A DNA stretch of 53,826 nucleotides from Actinomortierella ambigua (lineage: Eukaryota > Mortierellomycota > Mortierellomycetes > Mortierellales > Mortierellaceae), in the NCBI GenBank assembly GCA_016098155.1, contig JAAAJB010000206.1, positions 1-53,826 of the forward strand. Reading direction: 5' to 3'. Below, in pieces: positions 1 through 12,700 of the stretch (within the stretch, counting starts at the first letter, position 1; each line of letters starts with the position of its first letter). The notes beneath the pieces were generated by a model. The model was given only the letters and a program-made list of their open reading frames with translations, was not told the origin of the DNA and made no database searches. Both the position numbers and the translations under genes were made by a program.

Positions 1-335
1 GCCCGAGGGTGGGCCTTGCCTGTTGCCAGAGTGTAAGAAGTAGAAGATAACACATGTGAATATCAGCATTCTCCTACTCCTCACCCATTCATACAATACG
101 AAAAAAAAAGATGTCATACCTGCTCGTCATTTGGGTGGGGCCAGGAAGGCCCCGTGTTCGTGGGACAAGCAGGGGGCCCGAGGGTGGGCCTTGCCTGTCG
201 CCACAGTGAAAGAAGGGGCGAGTGATGACATATGTGAATATCAACATATTGCTTCTCATTCATGCTGACATAACAGAAAAAAAAGTGACATGGTTGTTTC
301 TTACCTGCTCGTCATTTGGCAGCCCCATGGAGACT
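1..335. repeat. Two imperfect ~175-185 bp direct repeats, possibly duplicated exons (minus strand)
   Basis: The block that begins gcccgagggtgggccttgcc at position 1 starts again at 176. The motif tacctgctcgtcatttgg occurs at 117 and again at 302. On the minus strand each copy of that motif reads as exon end plus donor (CCAAATGACGAGCAG then GTATG or GTAAG), and an open frame ending P-N-D-E-Q runs into it. The copy from 176 has a cag acceptor-like site before GCAAGGCCC, giving a possible exon of about 80 nt at roughly 112-196. The left copy runs off the window. This looks like tandem exon duplication in a repeat protein, but no family is recognisable and a non-coding repeat is equally possible. 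Confidence 0.5.
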
Positions 336-3038
336 TTTTTTTTTGTTTTTGTTTTTGTTTTTGTTTTGTTTTTTGTTTTTTTTTGTTCTTGGCAAAGGCC
401 TGTGCAAGACAAAAGGAAAAGTTGGATGAGAAACGAAGGGAAGTAAGACAAGAGAGGAGAGGTTTAGGTGTGTAGAAGAGAGTGAAAAAAAAAACACTCG
501 ATGTGCTGGCTGAAGAAAAGTTGGGGGCAAAAGGGGGGGGGGTAGTTTAGGGATGCCAAGGACAGGAGAGTAAGCATTCTAAGACAATGATATAAGTTGG
601 GTGAAAGGTGCCCAAAATGGAAGAGGAAAAAGAAAATAAAGTGCAGCGCCCACTGCGAGAATAGGGGAAGAGAGTGATATTGAAGCCAATGCCTTCAAAG
701 GCATTAGGAGTGTTGGAGAGGGGGTTGAAAGTGGCAAGCAAACGAACGGGAACTGACGAAACAAAAGAAGGCCATCATGAAATACCCAGACCACTTGCGT
801 TGGTCGAGATTAGAAAGAAGAAAAAGGTGGAAGAGAGAAGAAGACCGGAGGGTAGACGAGGGTAGAGGGTCTCTGGGGATCGCAGAAAAGAGAGAAGGGA
901 ACAGCGAGATACAGAAAATGACCACAACAGAGAGATGGTCGAAGGTTCCAACAGAGCCATAAGCGAAAGAAAACATAACGACTCAGTCAGGCACCTTCAC
1001 TCCTCTCTCAAAACTTCGTCGTAACGCCGTGGTGTGCACATTGAAAATGAAAGCCGAAATGGGGATAAAAGTGGTAGAGAGGGTGTTGGGGAAATGTGTG
1101 GTAGCAAAGATAGTAGGGACAGTTGTCATCGAAGGGTGCACAAAAGGCATAGAGCGAGGTAGGGGAGGAACAGGAAATAGGACGAAGACGAGGGGGAGCA
1201 ACAAACTGTGAAGAGATGGGTACGGAGAAAAGTGGAGAGGGATCAACTAGGGTGTGAGTGGGTGAGGGTGGAGGTGCTTACCTTGGCCTTTGTCCTCGGA
1301 GGGGTGGTGTGAGAGAAAGGTGGTGGGTGATAGAGAGGAAAGAGAGATAGGTGGTGGTGATGAAGAGGAAAGAAAGAAAAGGCAAGAGAGACTGGGGTTA
1401 TGTGGAGACACATCCCAGGCAGTCCACCAAGCAGGTCCTTTCCCACTCTCCAGCCACCTCCTATCATATCGAATGCTCGACGCCCACATCCCTCTATGTC
1501 TCCATGGCATGCTCATGTTTTCTCTCCTACAAGGGACTCGAGGGACAAGCCACTGCTATCCTCCTATGCCCTCCTCTCTGTTGCTCAAGTGACTATCACT
1601 CATCACCGGCGACAACGGTCATCATCAGTGAAAAAACGGTGAGAAGGGGGTCAAGGGGACAACGGTGAAGGAAGATGGCGTGATGTCCACCCCACCCATG
1701 GCACTCCTTGAGCTCCAACAACCATATCCGAGCCCCGCTTTCCTCCTCCATCAACCTCTCCTCTACCCTCAGCATTTATTTTCACCCGCTCGAGATATTG
1801 ATTAGTGGGGGGAGCAGCCTCCTCGTGACAGGAATCATGAACACTCGACTTTACGTAGCATGCAACCATTTGTGGGGATGGATATCGGCTTTCTGCTCCC
1901 AGCATGCACTCGTCTCGGCACCATGGCTAGTAGGTTTGTTGCATAGCGATAGTTTGAGACGCGTCCGATGTATCTCTCAGGGCTCTCTCTCTTTGTTACT
2001 GCACACACCGCCCACTCCACACTGCCCTAGCCCCTGCAGACTCATGTAAACAAGCAACGAAAGTCTCCTCTCTTCATTCATTCAAACATTCCTCCACCAT
2101 TCATCTCACTCTTCTCCTACGTGGGCCATGTTCACTCTCAGCCTGGGCCTCAAACACCCTACGCTGAGATACTAACGTGGTTTTTCGCAAGTATTCGAGT
2201 ACAACTTTATTGTGATCTCCAACCGTTTCGTGGTGTTCTCTCCATTTTAATTGCAGACTGGTTGTCTACGCATCAATCTATTTTTGCTCATGCCCCCCCC
2301 TCCCCTCCCTCCCTCCCTCATTCCATTCTCCATTGACACACACAGCATAGCACACACACGAACGTGCAACAAAAATACCACGAGCGAGCCTTATGGTATC
2401 GCCATGGATGACCTCGAGTAAGCAGCTTGTGTGGGCGGTCAGGTCCAAAAGTAAGTGCGATATTAGTCAGGAAAAAAAAGGGGGGGGGGGCGTGAGCGAT
2501 ATGCCAGGACCCTTCTCCCGAGGCGAATATGCCCATTATCATGTCCAGGTCACCATCAAACAATGTTTAGTCTGCATGTTGAATGAAGAATCGCATACTA
2601 CTACATGGATACAAGGAAAAAGTTGGTTGAATGCAATTTGATAATTTTTGTAAAAGTAAAGTGGTGGTCTACACATGGCTATCTATCATGTAGAGAGGGG
2701 AGTGGGGTCCTGTCGGAAAGAGTTCGACAACAGGAAAAATCCAAAGTAGGAGGAAGGTGGTTGGCGACACAATAAAAAAAAAGTCGACGCGAGTTCGGGA
2801 TTTCGCGAAAGAATGGGAATGTCGACCATAAGGAAATCAGGGTCGTGGCTCAGCTGAGTCTTTTTTTTTTTCTCTCCATGTGTTTTCTTGGAATGGTTGC
2901 TGCGCCAGCGGGCAGAGTCACGTCGTCGTGCATGTTGTTGTTTTTTCTTGGTAGTGCGTTTGTACGTGAGAGAAAGGAGAGTACCTCCAAACAAGAGAAT
3001 ACACCTTCTCTCCCAGTCAAGATCAAAAAAGACAGTGT
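336..3038. other. No supported gene
   Basis: This stretch holds T-rich and purine-rich tracts, a (TTTTTG)n run near 336-385, and short open frames in every frame with no family resemblance. A donor-like AAG|GTAAG lies on the minus strand near 1280 and could belong to the same unresolved minus-strand gene as the repeats at 1-335. No frame across it is convincing. Confidence 0.5.
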
Positions 3039-3713
3039 TCATCCGCTATGCCTTAGATTCGACACACCGCCATGGTTTTGTGTCGCCGAAGGTGCAGATG
3101 CGGCTAGTCGTTGCAAGGTCTCGGGATCCATCCTGGAGCGGCCGCGTTGCACAGGAGTAGAGGAGGATGACGAGGAGGATGAGAAAGAGGCCTCACAACT
3201 CAGGACAGGCGAGGACCAAGGGGACGGGACGTCTAGCAACACTTGGCCCACCGTACTTGTGGTAGAACTGGTGCTAGGGGAACGGGTAACCTTGGACGAG
3301 ATGGCATCGGGGTTCAGAAGATCAGGAACTTGTTGCTCAAACAGGTTGTCGGGAAAGCTCACACCAGTTTGCTCGAGGATGCGGCGCATCTGTTGCTCCA
3401 ATGGGTCTTCGTCATAGTCCATGAGAAAGGCCTGCTTGGGAGGTGAGACCGACGAGCCGTAAGAGACGGCAGGGTGTGGTGATGGAGAACGTGAGGGGGA
3501 CCGCGATGACGAGGTCGACGTGGAGCGACCTCGGTGGCTGGAACGAGAGCGACGATGCTGTTGGCTGCTTCCGTCTTTGGCAGCTGCAAAGCTGTGGTCG
3601 TCAACAATAGGATCAAGGCGATCCTTCGCGGAGGGAACCTCTAACATGCCTCGCGTGGTGCTCTTTTCGTGGTGGTGGCGGCGGTGAAACGAACGGAAGG
3701 GGAGATGTGGCAT
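3039..3713 (-). CDS. Small Ser/Arg-rich protein of unknown function
   Basis: This is a single-exon frame of 224 aa starting MPHLPFRSFHRRHHH. An in-frame ATG at 3827 would add 38 residues, but they are Cys/His-rich, unlike the rest, and probably leader. Residues near 45-70 form an SR-like repeat (SRSSHRGRSTSTSSSRSPSRSPSP). A short better-ordered segment follows, around YDEDPLEQQMRRILEQTGVSFPDNLFEQQVPDLL, which looks like an amphipathic helix plus a loop. Further on is a poly-Ser run and an RGRSRMDPETLQRLA tail. There is no signal peptide or membrane segment. Codon usage and the coherent helix argue for a real gene, but I do not recognise a family. The composition allows an RNA-binding or phospho-regulated role, and that is only a guess. 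Confidence 0.6.
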   Translation of the reverse strand: MPHLPFRSFHRRHHHEKSTTRGMLEVPSAKDRLDPIVDDHSFAAAKDGSSQQHRRSRSSHRGRSTSTSSSRSPSRSPSPHPAVSYGSSVSPPKQAFLMDYDEDPLEQQMRRILEQTGVSFPDNLFEQQVPDLLNPDAISSKVTRSPSTSSTTSTVGQVLLDVPSPWSSPVLSCEASFSSSSSSSSTPVQRGRSRMDPETLQRLAASAPSATQNHGGVSNLRHSG

Positions 3714-3853
3714 ATGAACTGCCTTAGAATATGTCGCAGAGCGATGCAGAAACAAACAACAAGACGCACAAGAGGGTAAATGAGTATGGTGAAAGGGAAG
3801 AAGCTGATGACTAGTGGCGAAGAGCAACAGAGCAGATTAGAGAGTGATGTTCC

Positions 3854-3889
3854 CAGAAGAGAAGAGAAGAGAAGAGAAGAGAAGAAAAG
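3854..3889. repeat. (GAAGA)n microsatellite
   Basis: A run of gaaga units lies in the leader region of the SR-rich gene and reads as a pyrimidine tract on its coding strand. Confidence 0.85.
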
Positions 3890-3902
3890 GGGGAAGGAGT
3901 AA

Positions 3903-3950
3903 TGTGTCTGTGTCAATTGTTGGTGTGTGTCTGTGTCAATTGTTGGTGTG
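3903..3950. repeat. Two tandem copies of a 23-nt unit
   Basis: The string gtctgtgtcaattgttggtg begins at 3906 and again at 3929, exactly 23 nt later, with no mismatch across the shared core. Each copy contains a CAATTG palindrome. Confidence 0.9.
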
Positions 3951-4199
3951 TAGTGAGGGGAATTGAGCTCGACCCGCACGTTTTTATAGTTGTTGAAGGG
4001 TGAGGGATGTGTGACAGATGGCGATGCAGCCCAAAGTCAAAAGCGTCTAAATTTTGCAAACCGACGTCGGTGTGGCAACAGATCGCAACTGTCGGTCTAT
4101 CGAAAAAGGGGATTCAGTGCACAGCCTTTTCCCAAAACGAACCACAAAGTTCACTGTATCCTCTCTCCTTCTCCCTTCCCCATTCTCTTCCCCACTATT

Positions 4200-4202
4200 C
4201 TC

Positions 4203-4250
<48 letters not shown>

Positions 4251-4265
4251 TCTCTCTCGCTCTCT
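4200..4265. repeat. (TC)n microsatellite
   Basis: A nearly pure TC array of about 60 nt, broken only by single-base changes. It explains the Leu/Ser-alternating open frames in this region. Confidence 0.9.
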
Positions 4266-4886
4266 GCTGACGCGCTTGCAAGGATGCAATGGCGATGTGA
4301 CAAATCACAGCCTGCGCTATGGATTGCACACTAATGGCCCACTAATCATGACTAAGAAGGCTGGCTATGATAGTAGTCGTATACTCTTGCTCAAGGGATC
4401 AAGTGACCCCCAAGTAGACTACCTCCACATCTGTTGTCTACTTTGGGCATCTGCTCCACGAGTCGACCACATTACACTGCTATGTAGTACTACGGCAGCC
4501 CGTGGGATAGAACGATAAATCTATTAGCGGATTTTTTTTATTCGGAAAAGTTCCAGCGTGTAGAAGAATACACAGCAGGATGTGGTCTGAGAGGGATGAA
4601 AGTGGGTGGAGGGAGGGTAACACCAAAAGTTGCGGCAGCGTGCAGCATTTTTCCCAGCCAGCTATTCCTTTCTGCTTCGCCGCGAGACAGGACACGGGAA
4701 GCTTTGCTGACACGGAATGACAAGCCTTGGCAGGATCGACAAATGACAATGACCTTCACAACAGAGAGCCTGTCGTCTGTCGTCGTGGCAAAAAGACACC
4801 CTCTTCTCCCACACTTCATATTACCTCTTTTTCTGTCCCTGCCGCAGAATTATTATCATCTCTTTTGAAGCTACGACATCATTGTT

Positions 4887-4890
<4 letters not shown>

Positions 4891-4922
<32 letters not shown>
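4891..4922. repeat. (TC)n microsatellite followed by a CA run
   Basis: A pure TC array directly followed by aaacacacacacac. It is non-coding. Confidence 0.9.
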
Positions 4923-4926
<4 letters not shown>

Positions 4927-5312
4927 CACACACACACTCTCTCTCTGTCCCTGAATATCATGAGCACACCTCAAATTGCAATATATGGTGACCACGAGAA
5001 CTCACAGTCGATCGCCCTTTTTGTGTCGGCCATTTCAAACGAAAATTTTTCGTGGCACCTCCCCCGCCAAGCGGCTTTTGTCTTCTGCTCCCCGTAGCAA
5101 GGGCTGCATGGGACAGCCATTACTGCGGTGTGCAATGGCAACTCAGCGCACGCGCACAAACTTGTGGCACCGTGAACAAAAACTCAATTGCTTCCTCCCC
5201 CCCCCCATTCTCCCCCCTCTCTCACTTCTCACTTCTCCCCTTTCCCATCCTCACCCAGCGAGCTCCGCGTATAATTATATGTACAAAGAGTTGTGTTATA
5301 TTTAATGAGAGT

Positions 5313-6759
5313 TTAGATGCCCTTGCCACCAGTGACCTCAAGAGTGTGGCCAGTGATATAGCTAGCAAAAGGCGAGCAGAGCAAGAGGATCGAGCCTGCA
5401 GCTTCGTCAATGTGACCGGCACGCTTGAGAGGTGTATCAGCAAAGACGGCAGCTGGTGGGCCGGCGGCGGCACTCTTCTGGCTGCCCATAGGGATACCGA
5501 GTGCAACCTTCTGGCCATCGACGACAATGAAGACACCGTTCTCCTTGGCACGGGTCATGCGAGTATCAATGTAACCAAAGGCGACGGCGTTGCAGCGGAC
5601 ACCAAAGGCACCCCACTCCTTGGCAACTGTCTTGGTAAAGCCAACAATGCCGGCCTTGGCGGTCGAGTAGTTGGCCTGGCCAACATTGCCGTGAATACCC
5701 GAGGTCGACGAGATGTTGACAATCGAGCGGGGCTCACCATCCTTGACGCGCATGTGAGGCGCAGCAGCGCGCAGGATGCGGAAGGGAGCCACGTTGTGGA
5801 CATCAAACATCATCTGGAACTGCTTGTCGCTGGTCTTGTGGAGCATGGCGTCAAATGTGTAGCCGGCGTTGTTGACAATGATGTTGATCTTGCCGAAAGC
5901 CCTATATAATTAAGCGCACAGAGAGGCAAAGCGTTAAAATCGGGTCGTTTTTTTTTCGAGAAGGTTTAAAGTTTTTCCCCGAGTATAGTTTGGTCACACT
6001 CTGAAAACACCCACGGCACCGTCCATTGGATCCGGCTGAGAGAGTATGCATATGTGTACTCGGAAGGGGAGGGGGGAAGATGATTCCAAGCTAAATGTCT
6101 TGACTCCTGTATCCGAAGCGATGCTCAAGCCTCCTTTGTTCATGTTCCATGAGAAAAAAAAATCAAACTCCTCCAGTTTGAGAGACTTACTTGATAGCCT
6201 CAGCAACCACGCGCTCAGCGAAGGTAGGGTCAGTGACATCACCGGGAACAGCGATGGCCTTGCCACCATTTTGGATAATCTCCTTGGCAACCTCCTCACC
6301 CTTGGCTAACAGAGAAAGCAATAGAAAAGAGTTAGATGACAGTTGCTCTTCCTTTAGGGCAACTCCATATGGATCACAAGCATTCCATGAGCGGATCCTT
6401 ACTGGCATCGAGATCACTGACAACAACGCTAGCACCCTCCTTGCCAAAGAGCAGGGCGGTGGCACCACCGATACCCTGGCTGAATGAGTTAAAACAGAGT
6501 GGGAAGAGACGAAGAAGCAAAAAGATCAGCCACATGCAATGCTTTTTTTTTCCTACTCTCGACGGAGGTGTCCACTTAGGCTTTGCATGAATGCATTGCC
6601 TGAATGGGAAAAGAGTCCTTCATGCGGGTAGTGTGCAATGGCTTACCCAGCACCGGTGACGATGGCGACCTGGTTGGCAAGAAGGCCAGCAGGGTGGGCA
6701 GCACTGCTGGAGAGGTGGTTCATGATGACAGAGACACGGTTAGCGGCAACAGCGGACAT
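5313..6759 (-). CDS. Short-chain dehydrogenase/reductase (FabG-like SDR)
   Basis: There are four exons: 6759-6647, 6479-6403, 6305-6191 and 5901-5313. All introns are GT-AG and the phases agree, giving 894 nt and 297 aa. The classical SDR marks are present in order. The cofactor site V-T-G-A-G-Q-G-I-G straddles intron 1. N-N-A-G lies at the start of exon 4. The catalytic Ser is in N-I-S-S-T-S-G, and Y-S-T-A-K supplies the active-site Tyr and Lys. The C-terminus T-G-H-T-L-E-V-T-G-G is typical of 3-oxoacyl-[ACP] reductase-like enzymes. About 29 residues precede the Rossmann fold and could be a weak organelle-targeting leader (inference). There is no peroxisomal SKL end. The family carries out NAD(P)-dependent ketone/alcohol conversion, and the exact substrate cannot be read from the sequence. 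The loop between T-R-M-T and the C-terminus is somewhat long (about 50 residues, Ala/Gly/Pro-rich). Confidence 0.92.
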
Positions 6760-9700
6760 GATGCGTGATTATGATGTGTAGAATGGGAGAATGGAGAGTG
6801 TGGGAGAGTAATGTAGAATGAAGAAGAAGAAGAAGAAGAAGAAGAAGAAGAAGAAGAGGAAAGACTTTCCGCCGCAACTTATGTTGTTGATGGAATAGGG
6901 TTCTACCGTTGCCCGTGGGGACGCAAGGCCGCATCCTGCCGGCCACACGCCTCGAAGACCGATCGCCCTCGATCATGCTCCACCCCACCCCCCACCCTCC
7001 CCTGTGTCTCTCCTTCCCTCCCCGCTCTGCCCTTCCACTTTACCTTCTCCACATTTCACACGGGTCGCTTTGAACTTCAGAGTTCATTACACCCACACAC
7101 ATTGACAAGCCGGGGCTTTGATCCTTGCCCTTGCCCTTGCCCTTGCACTTGCTGCCCCATCCTCGGCTGCGCATTCTTTTTTTTTTCTCTTTGTAACCAA
7201 CGATCAGTCAAGTCCATCATCAGATAGGAGACGGAGATGGGGGGGGGGACCTGCATCACAAACTGTCATCATCGCGAGACAGAGAGAGAGGCAGAGAAAA
7301 AGAGAGAGAGAGAGAGGGAGAGGGAGAGCGATCATTGCTCTTTCACTCTCTCTCCCCTCCGTTTCTTCTTCTTTCTCATCCTTCTCGTCCTCCTCCGTGT
7401 CTCCCTTCACAATCGTATTATCGGGGGCGACAGCATTAACTGCAAAGTCATCCTCCTGGTATTTCTGCAGGTAAAGATGTTTGCTCTCCACTTCCGGATC
7501 AACGATTTGCCTTCATTGCCAAACGATTGGTGGACACTTGCCATTTGTACCTTATTTCTCGACGATCCATCAGTCGGCGGCTAAAGGGTCTTCCTTGGTG
7601 GGGGGATGAGATGGAGGAGAGGTGGACACAACGAATCAGGCAGCATGTATGTCTGTCCCTTCCCAACACATAATCATAATCATAATCATATCCGGACCGA
7701 CTCTAGGCTACCCTCGTAAACAACGCGTGAGCTATTGTGTAGTAGAGATGAGTATGTGGGTGTATATGTTTGAACATGTGTGTGTTTGAGACACACGTCG
7801 AACTATCATTGTATAACGGGCGCATTCCAACGCGTCAGAACAAATGCAAGGAACAAACGTTGATTTCAAAGTAATGCGACAAAAACAGGCTGAGCTAATA
7901 GTTCAAGGAGAAGAGAACAGAGAGAGATTCGTAAGAAGCAATGAGGGAGTCTCTTTTATCAACTTGACACAGGAACAAGGGAGAGTGCGACACACACACA
8001 CCGCGTTGATAGCGATAGAAAGAAATGTTCGATGCACAGCAACCACATCCTTTACTCCCAACCCCCCCTCCTCCTCTCCCGTCAACATCCCCGCTTGTTT
8101 GTGATTCTTCACTCACATACAACAATGACACGTACTACGCACAGTACAAAAAAATTGCTTTCCCCGAGTCAGTCGATGCCACATGCTGCTCACAACAACA
8201 ACAAAAAGGTGAAGGCAACGAGGGGACTACACCAACTGATGCCGACACATTACACGAAACGGTCCATGCAATCAGAGGGCATCTGAACTCGAGCGGGAAA
8301 AAAAACGAGAAAAGGGCAAGAAAAGAGATGGTCAGGTTGGGTGGCACGTCCTTCCCTTGCCCGCCAGCCTGCAGGCTGAAGCCTGGCGTGAGTAAAGAAC
8401 TTGCAGCAGAAATAGGTGATGGTCTGGTGCGTGCCTTTGGGCATGCATGCCCTCTGATTCCAGCAGCCACAATAGGAGCCAAAGAGAACAGAGTGGGAGA
8501 AAAACAAGGGGTAAGGGTAAAAGATCCGTTTCATGATCCCCTTTACTGCCTTTTGTGCTGTGTGTGTTTTTCCTTTGTGCTGGTCTTTCTGACAAGCGGT
8601 TGGAGGGTATGTCTCCTGTTCACTCTCATGTTTCCCCAAGCCTACCTCACCTTCCTCCTCAAGTATGTACCACAAAGGTCTGCTCTTGCTGCGATCTTTG
8701 GCAAGAAGAAGACCCCGCTACCAGTTGCACCACATATGTGGGATGCATGAGCCTCGAGGAGGACACAGGGTGAAAGGAATTGTCGCATCTGAAGACAACA
8801 GAATGACAGCCACAACACCACGACAAGACGAAAAAAGAAAGGCTGTTCTTCCATGAATGTTGTAGTACAGCACATCCCACCCTCTCTCGCCACTCAAGCT
8901 ATCATCACGACGGGATTGTGCTTTCTACCAATCGATGGCAGACATCGTCTCACTCCCATTTACAGCTTACCCCCCTCCTCCCCTTTTTTTCTCTCACTTT
9001 GTGATGTCTGTAGCACCTCTGTTGGCGGGTTATGTACTTGTAGCTGAGGAGAGGTTGGGGGTGGAGAAGATAGAAGCAGGGAAGTGAGAACGATACGGGA
9101 TGCAGGTAAGGCGATGTATGTGCAACACACCGTGAAACTTGAGAGCAAATGGCCATTGCTCATTCACATACACACAGAGAAACCAGCAGCTTGGGAACCG
9201 TGATGCCGCATCCGAGCTAAGGAAGGCTAGAGCGGGACCAGGAACGAACGGGACTCTTTCTGGACATTCGGCTGCGTGCGTTGATTTTTTTTTTTTACCT
9301 TGTCGTGCCCATGGAGAGGCATGTCAACAACAACGTTTCGTTGCTGGGGCAGATCAGGATAGCACACATATCATATATTGACACAAACACACTTACCTTA
9401 CATACATGTGCCCAAATTGGCGCACCCCTTCTTTTCGCTTTCCTTTTCGGTTGTCAAAGAGGACTTTCACCTGTTATCGAACACGAGCAAAGACTCTGGG
9501 CGAATGGGGACAGGCCAAGGTATGGTATCTGCACAATGGGGTGCTGCTCTATTGTGTCATGGCTCCTGTCCTCACCCCATGCCCTTCTGCACGTACACAG
9601 CACCTCATGCACGCGCAGATGGTCAAGCAGAAAAAAATCCTGCCGGAGATGGCACTACTACACAGAGAACATCAACAAAAGACCTCTTGCAGCTGGAAGG

Positions 9701-12700
9701 AAGATTGTGGGCTATGGTGCCTCTGCCGTACGGGTTACAATCCACGTTGGTGATTTGTCGCGACTATTATCAACGCCTTCTCTGTTGCCTTCTTCTCTCT
9801 CCCCTCTCTCTCTCTCTCTCTCTCTCTCTGTCTGTCTATCTGTCTGCCTGTCTATATCTCTCTCCAACATAGCCCCCTTTTTTCTTTTGTCGCTCAGTGG
9901 TGTCCTTTCAATGAACAGTCTATCTGCCTCTCTGTCCATTTATCGCTTCATATCTGCACCTGTTTGGCTGCTCTCTCTACCCACTCCCCTTCTTGCTCAC
10001 AGTGCTTCCGAGCGAGTGCGTTTGTTATTGTAGTGCGTCTGTCCTATCGGCCATACTATTGCTCTGTTTGGACGCTGCCAGGCCAGGCATACCTACTGCT
10101 TAGAGCATGAACACGTCCACCAACATTCCTCTTTGTGGGCTACGTGCGCAGAGATGTCGCGATGTAAAGATTATGAGCTACAGAGAGTGTGTGTGTGTGT
10201 TTAAGAGAGAGCTGGAAAAGGGAGCGTGGCAATGTAGTATGAGAGGATGAGAGAAGGAGCCAGGTGTGAAGGAGTACCTTGACCCTGTTTCGTCGACAAA
10301 CCATGGCATACAATCTACACCCCTTCCTCCTTTCCCCCCCCCCATGATGTGTATTGACGAAAATCTCGCTCTCGCAGAGGAGGATGAGAAAAGAGGGGAT
10401 GGGGAGGTGAGAAGTAAGAAGCACGCATTGGTTCCCTATGCGCTGGGAAAGAAGCCACATCCAGCTGGTTGTCACACAAACAGTCTTGTGCTCAACTGGT
10501 CCATCTGCATGCCAACCGCGGCATATTTTTTTTAGGTCCCGACGCTTAATCCAAATGCGGAAGAAAACACTGTTACCTTGTACAACCGAAGAACTGAATT
10601 GCTGATAGGGGGGGAGGGGTTGCGGAGACGCGTGTGTTGACCCAGGAAGAGGGAGCACCATCCATGGTTGAATGGGCTCGCTCCTGTGCTGTGCGGCTTC
10701 CCACTTCATTTCATTTTCTTCCAGGCACCGCTTTGGTCCCACACCTCTCCTTCCCCTACAGTCCACCCCTTTCAACACTGCTCGAGTCAACGTTTTAGGC
10801 CCTCCAAGGTAGGAGGAGCATGGGGTTACAGACACACAAGAGAAATCCTGTTGGCCCTTCCCCTCCCCCCTCTCTCCTTGTACAGCGACGATCTCGGTCG
10901 GTCGGTCGGTCGCTGTTGCCTCTTTCAATGGGACCTCGTATCATGAAGCAACACAGTTCCTCCCGCATGATGTGTGAATGTCCATCTGTCTAAAGTCTAT
11001 TTGTCTGATTGTTTGTGGATAGGCCTCATCGCTTTTCCTGTTACCGCTCGGCCGTTCTTGTCTCGTAACGCGGGTCTGTTGTCTCCACAAGCTCGCATTA
11101 CAACCCTCACATGCACACGAACACACGCTCCTCTCTTTTGCTCTTTATTTTATTTCCTTCTCTTACTCGCTCAACCACTTCAATCACGCCCTATCCCTAC
11201 CCACTTCCCCTTTTTCTCCTCTGTTATTTCCTCGTTCATCCCCTCGTCTCAACAATACCCAAACAATCCTCTATATTTCTCACCTCTCCAATATCCCCAC
11301 AGTCCATCTTCGCAGCTGGCCCGTCGCTCTGGTGGATCGGATCAGAAATAGAACAACTCGAAACACGTATGGAAATGACGGGCTTTACTTTGTCGCCAGG
11401 ATTCAAGCTAGTGTTGACCCCCTCTCCTGTGCTCACTCCACTCGTTTACCGATGCACCGTTCACTCATGCAAACTTATGCTGCTCTGTTCGGCACATCAT
11501 TAGCAAGAGAGGGAGAAAAAAAAGTGAGACTGGTTGACAGGTAGAGCAGATTCCGAGGAGCGAGAGCAAGTTGTATTGCTGCTGGATTGGGAGACCAGGT
11601 TCCCTGACTACGAGAGCAGCTCCCACTGTTCGCTGAGCACCCGTGCAGGGAGCTGCTGGGGAACTGTTTGGGGCAGGTACACCGAGTGGATTGAATCATT
11701 CTGCTTTTCGGTTTTTTCTTTTTTTTTTGCAGGTTTTTTTTTTCGCACATTGGGTTTGTCATGCTGAGCGGGACCTGACTTTGCGTCGGTTGTTCGATGC
11801 TCCTCTGCACAGCACTGCAAACACAGTGTAGATCCTCTTGAACATACACTAAAAATGTGTTGTCGGTGCACATGGAAGGGGGGTGGGGGAAGACGAGCAA
11901 GTCAAAGTCCCATCTGTCAAGGGAAGAGGGGAAGGAGATGAGCGGCGATGCGGCAATGGAGTGGGCCTGCTTTTTTTTTCCCTCGTTGTCCATCTTTGGT
12001 TGCTTTCTCAGTCAGCTGCCCGCGCACTGTCGCCTTCTTTTTCTTTTTCGCTCTTTGGGTGCTCTGTCTTGGCCATCGTCATTCCTTCTTGACAAGCATT
12101 GTTGTTCGTGAGGACTTGCAGCGTATTTGTATGGTGTGCTTTCGTTTCGCTTTCTCTGCTTCCTAACCCACCCCTCTTTTTCTTCTTCCTTCTCTTCCTT
12201 CTTCCTTCTCTTCCTTCCCTTCCCTCTTCCCTCTTCCCTCTTCCCTTCTTCCTTCCTTCCTTCCTTCAACTCTTCCATCCTTCCTCTCTTTCTTTCGTTC
12301 CTTCTCCTTTCTTCTCTCGTCGCTCGCATATCATCCATCGACTCTCTGTGCCCTTCTCGCTTCTTGTGCCTCACGATATTGTCGCCCCCTGCCAACCTGC
12401 CTGACTGCCTTCTCGCTTTGTCTGGCCTCGCTTGCTCACATCCTGTTCGACACGAAGACGAGTTCTACGACCCTGCCTCCTCGTCTTACCCTCAATTAAG
12501 GCCACCGACCCCCCCTCTTCTTATTCCTCTTCTTTTTTTCCTCCTCCTCCTCTTCCTCCTGCTCCTGCTCCTACGTCTCCTCCTCTCCGTCTTTCATCTT
12601 CCTCCTCCTACTTCGCCTCCTCCTCCTCCTCGATTAACGTTCTTCAAGGGAACTCTGCAGCGTCGTTACTCTTCCCGCTCCTTTTGTATCGTGTAAGCTT

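Larger units (their letters stand above)
3714..5312. other. Intergenic, upstream of the SR-rich gene and downstream of the SDR gene
   Basis: No gene is seen here. The stretch contains simple repeats (a GAAGA array, a doubled 23-mer and CT arrays, listed separately) and AT-rich spacers. A tttttatag box near 3981 is too far from the start at 3713 to be called a TATA box with confidence. Confidence 0.5.

Noticed and set aside
7204..7491. 95-codon minus-strand frame beginning MESKHLYLQKYQEDD
   Set aside because: The first half looks plausible, but the second half is the reverse of a GA/CT array and no flanking exons were found. Too weak to call.
8025..8750. 241-codon plus-strand open frame
   Set aside because: It starts in a Pro/Ser simple-sequence stretch and ends without a recognisable fold. 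The opposite strand is equally open.
10140..10928. 262-codon minus-strand open frame
   Set aside because: No domain, mixed composition, low-complexity ends and no neighbouring splice sites. It is likely chance in a GC-balanced intergenic region.
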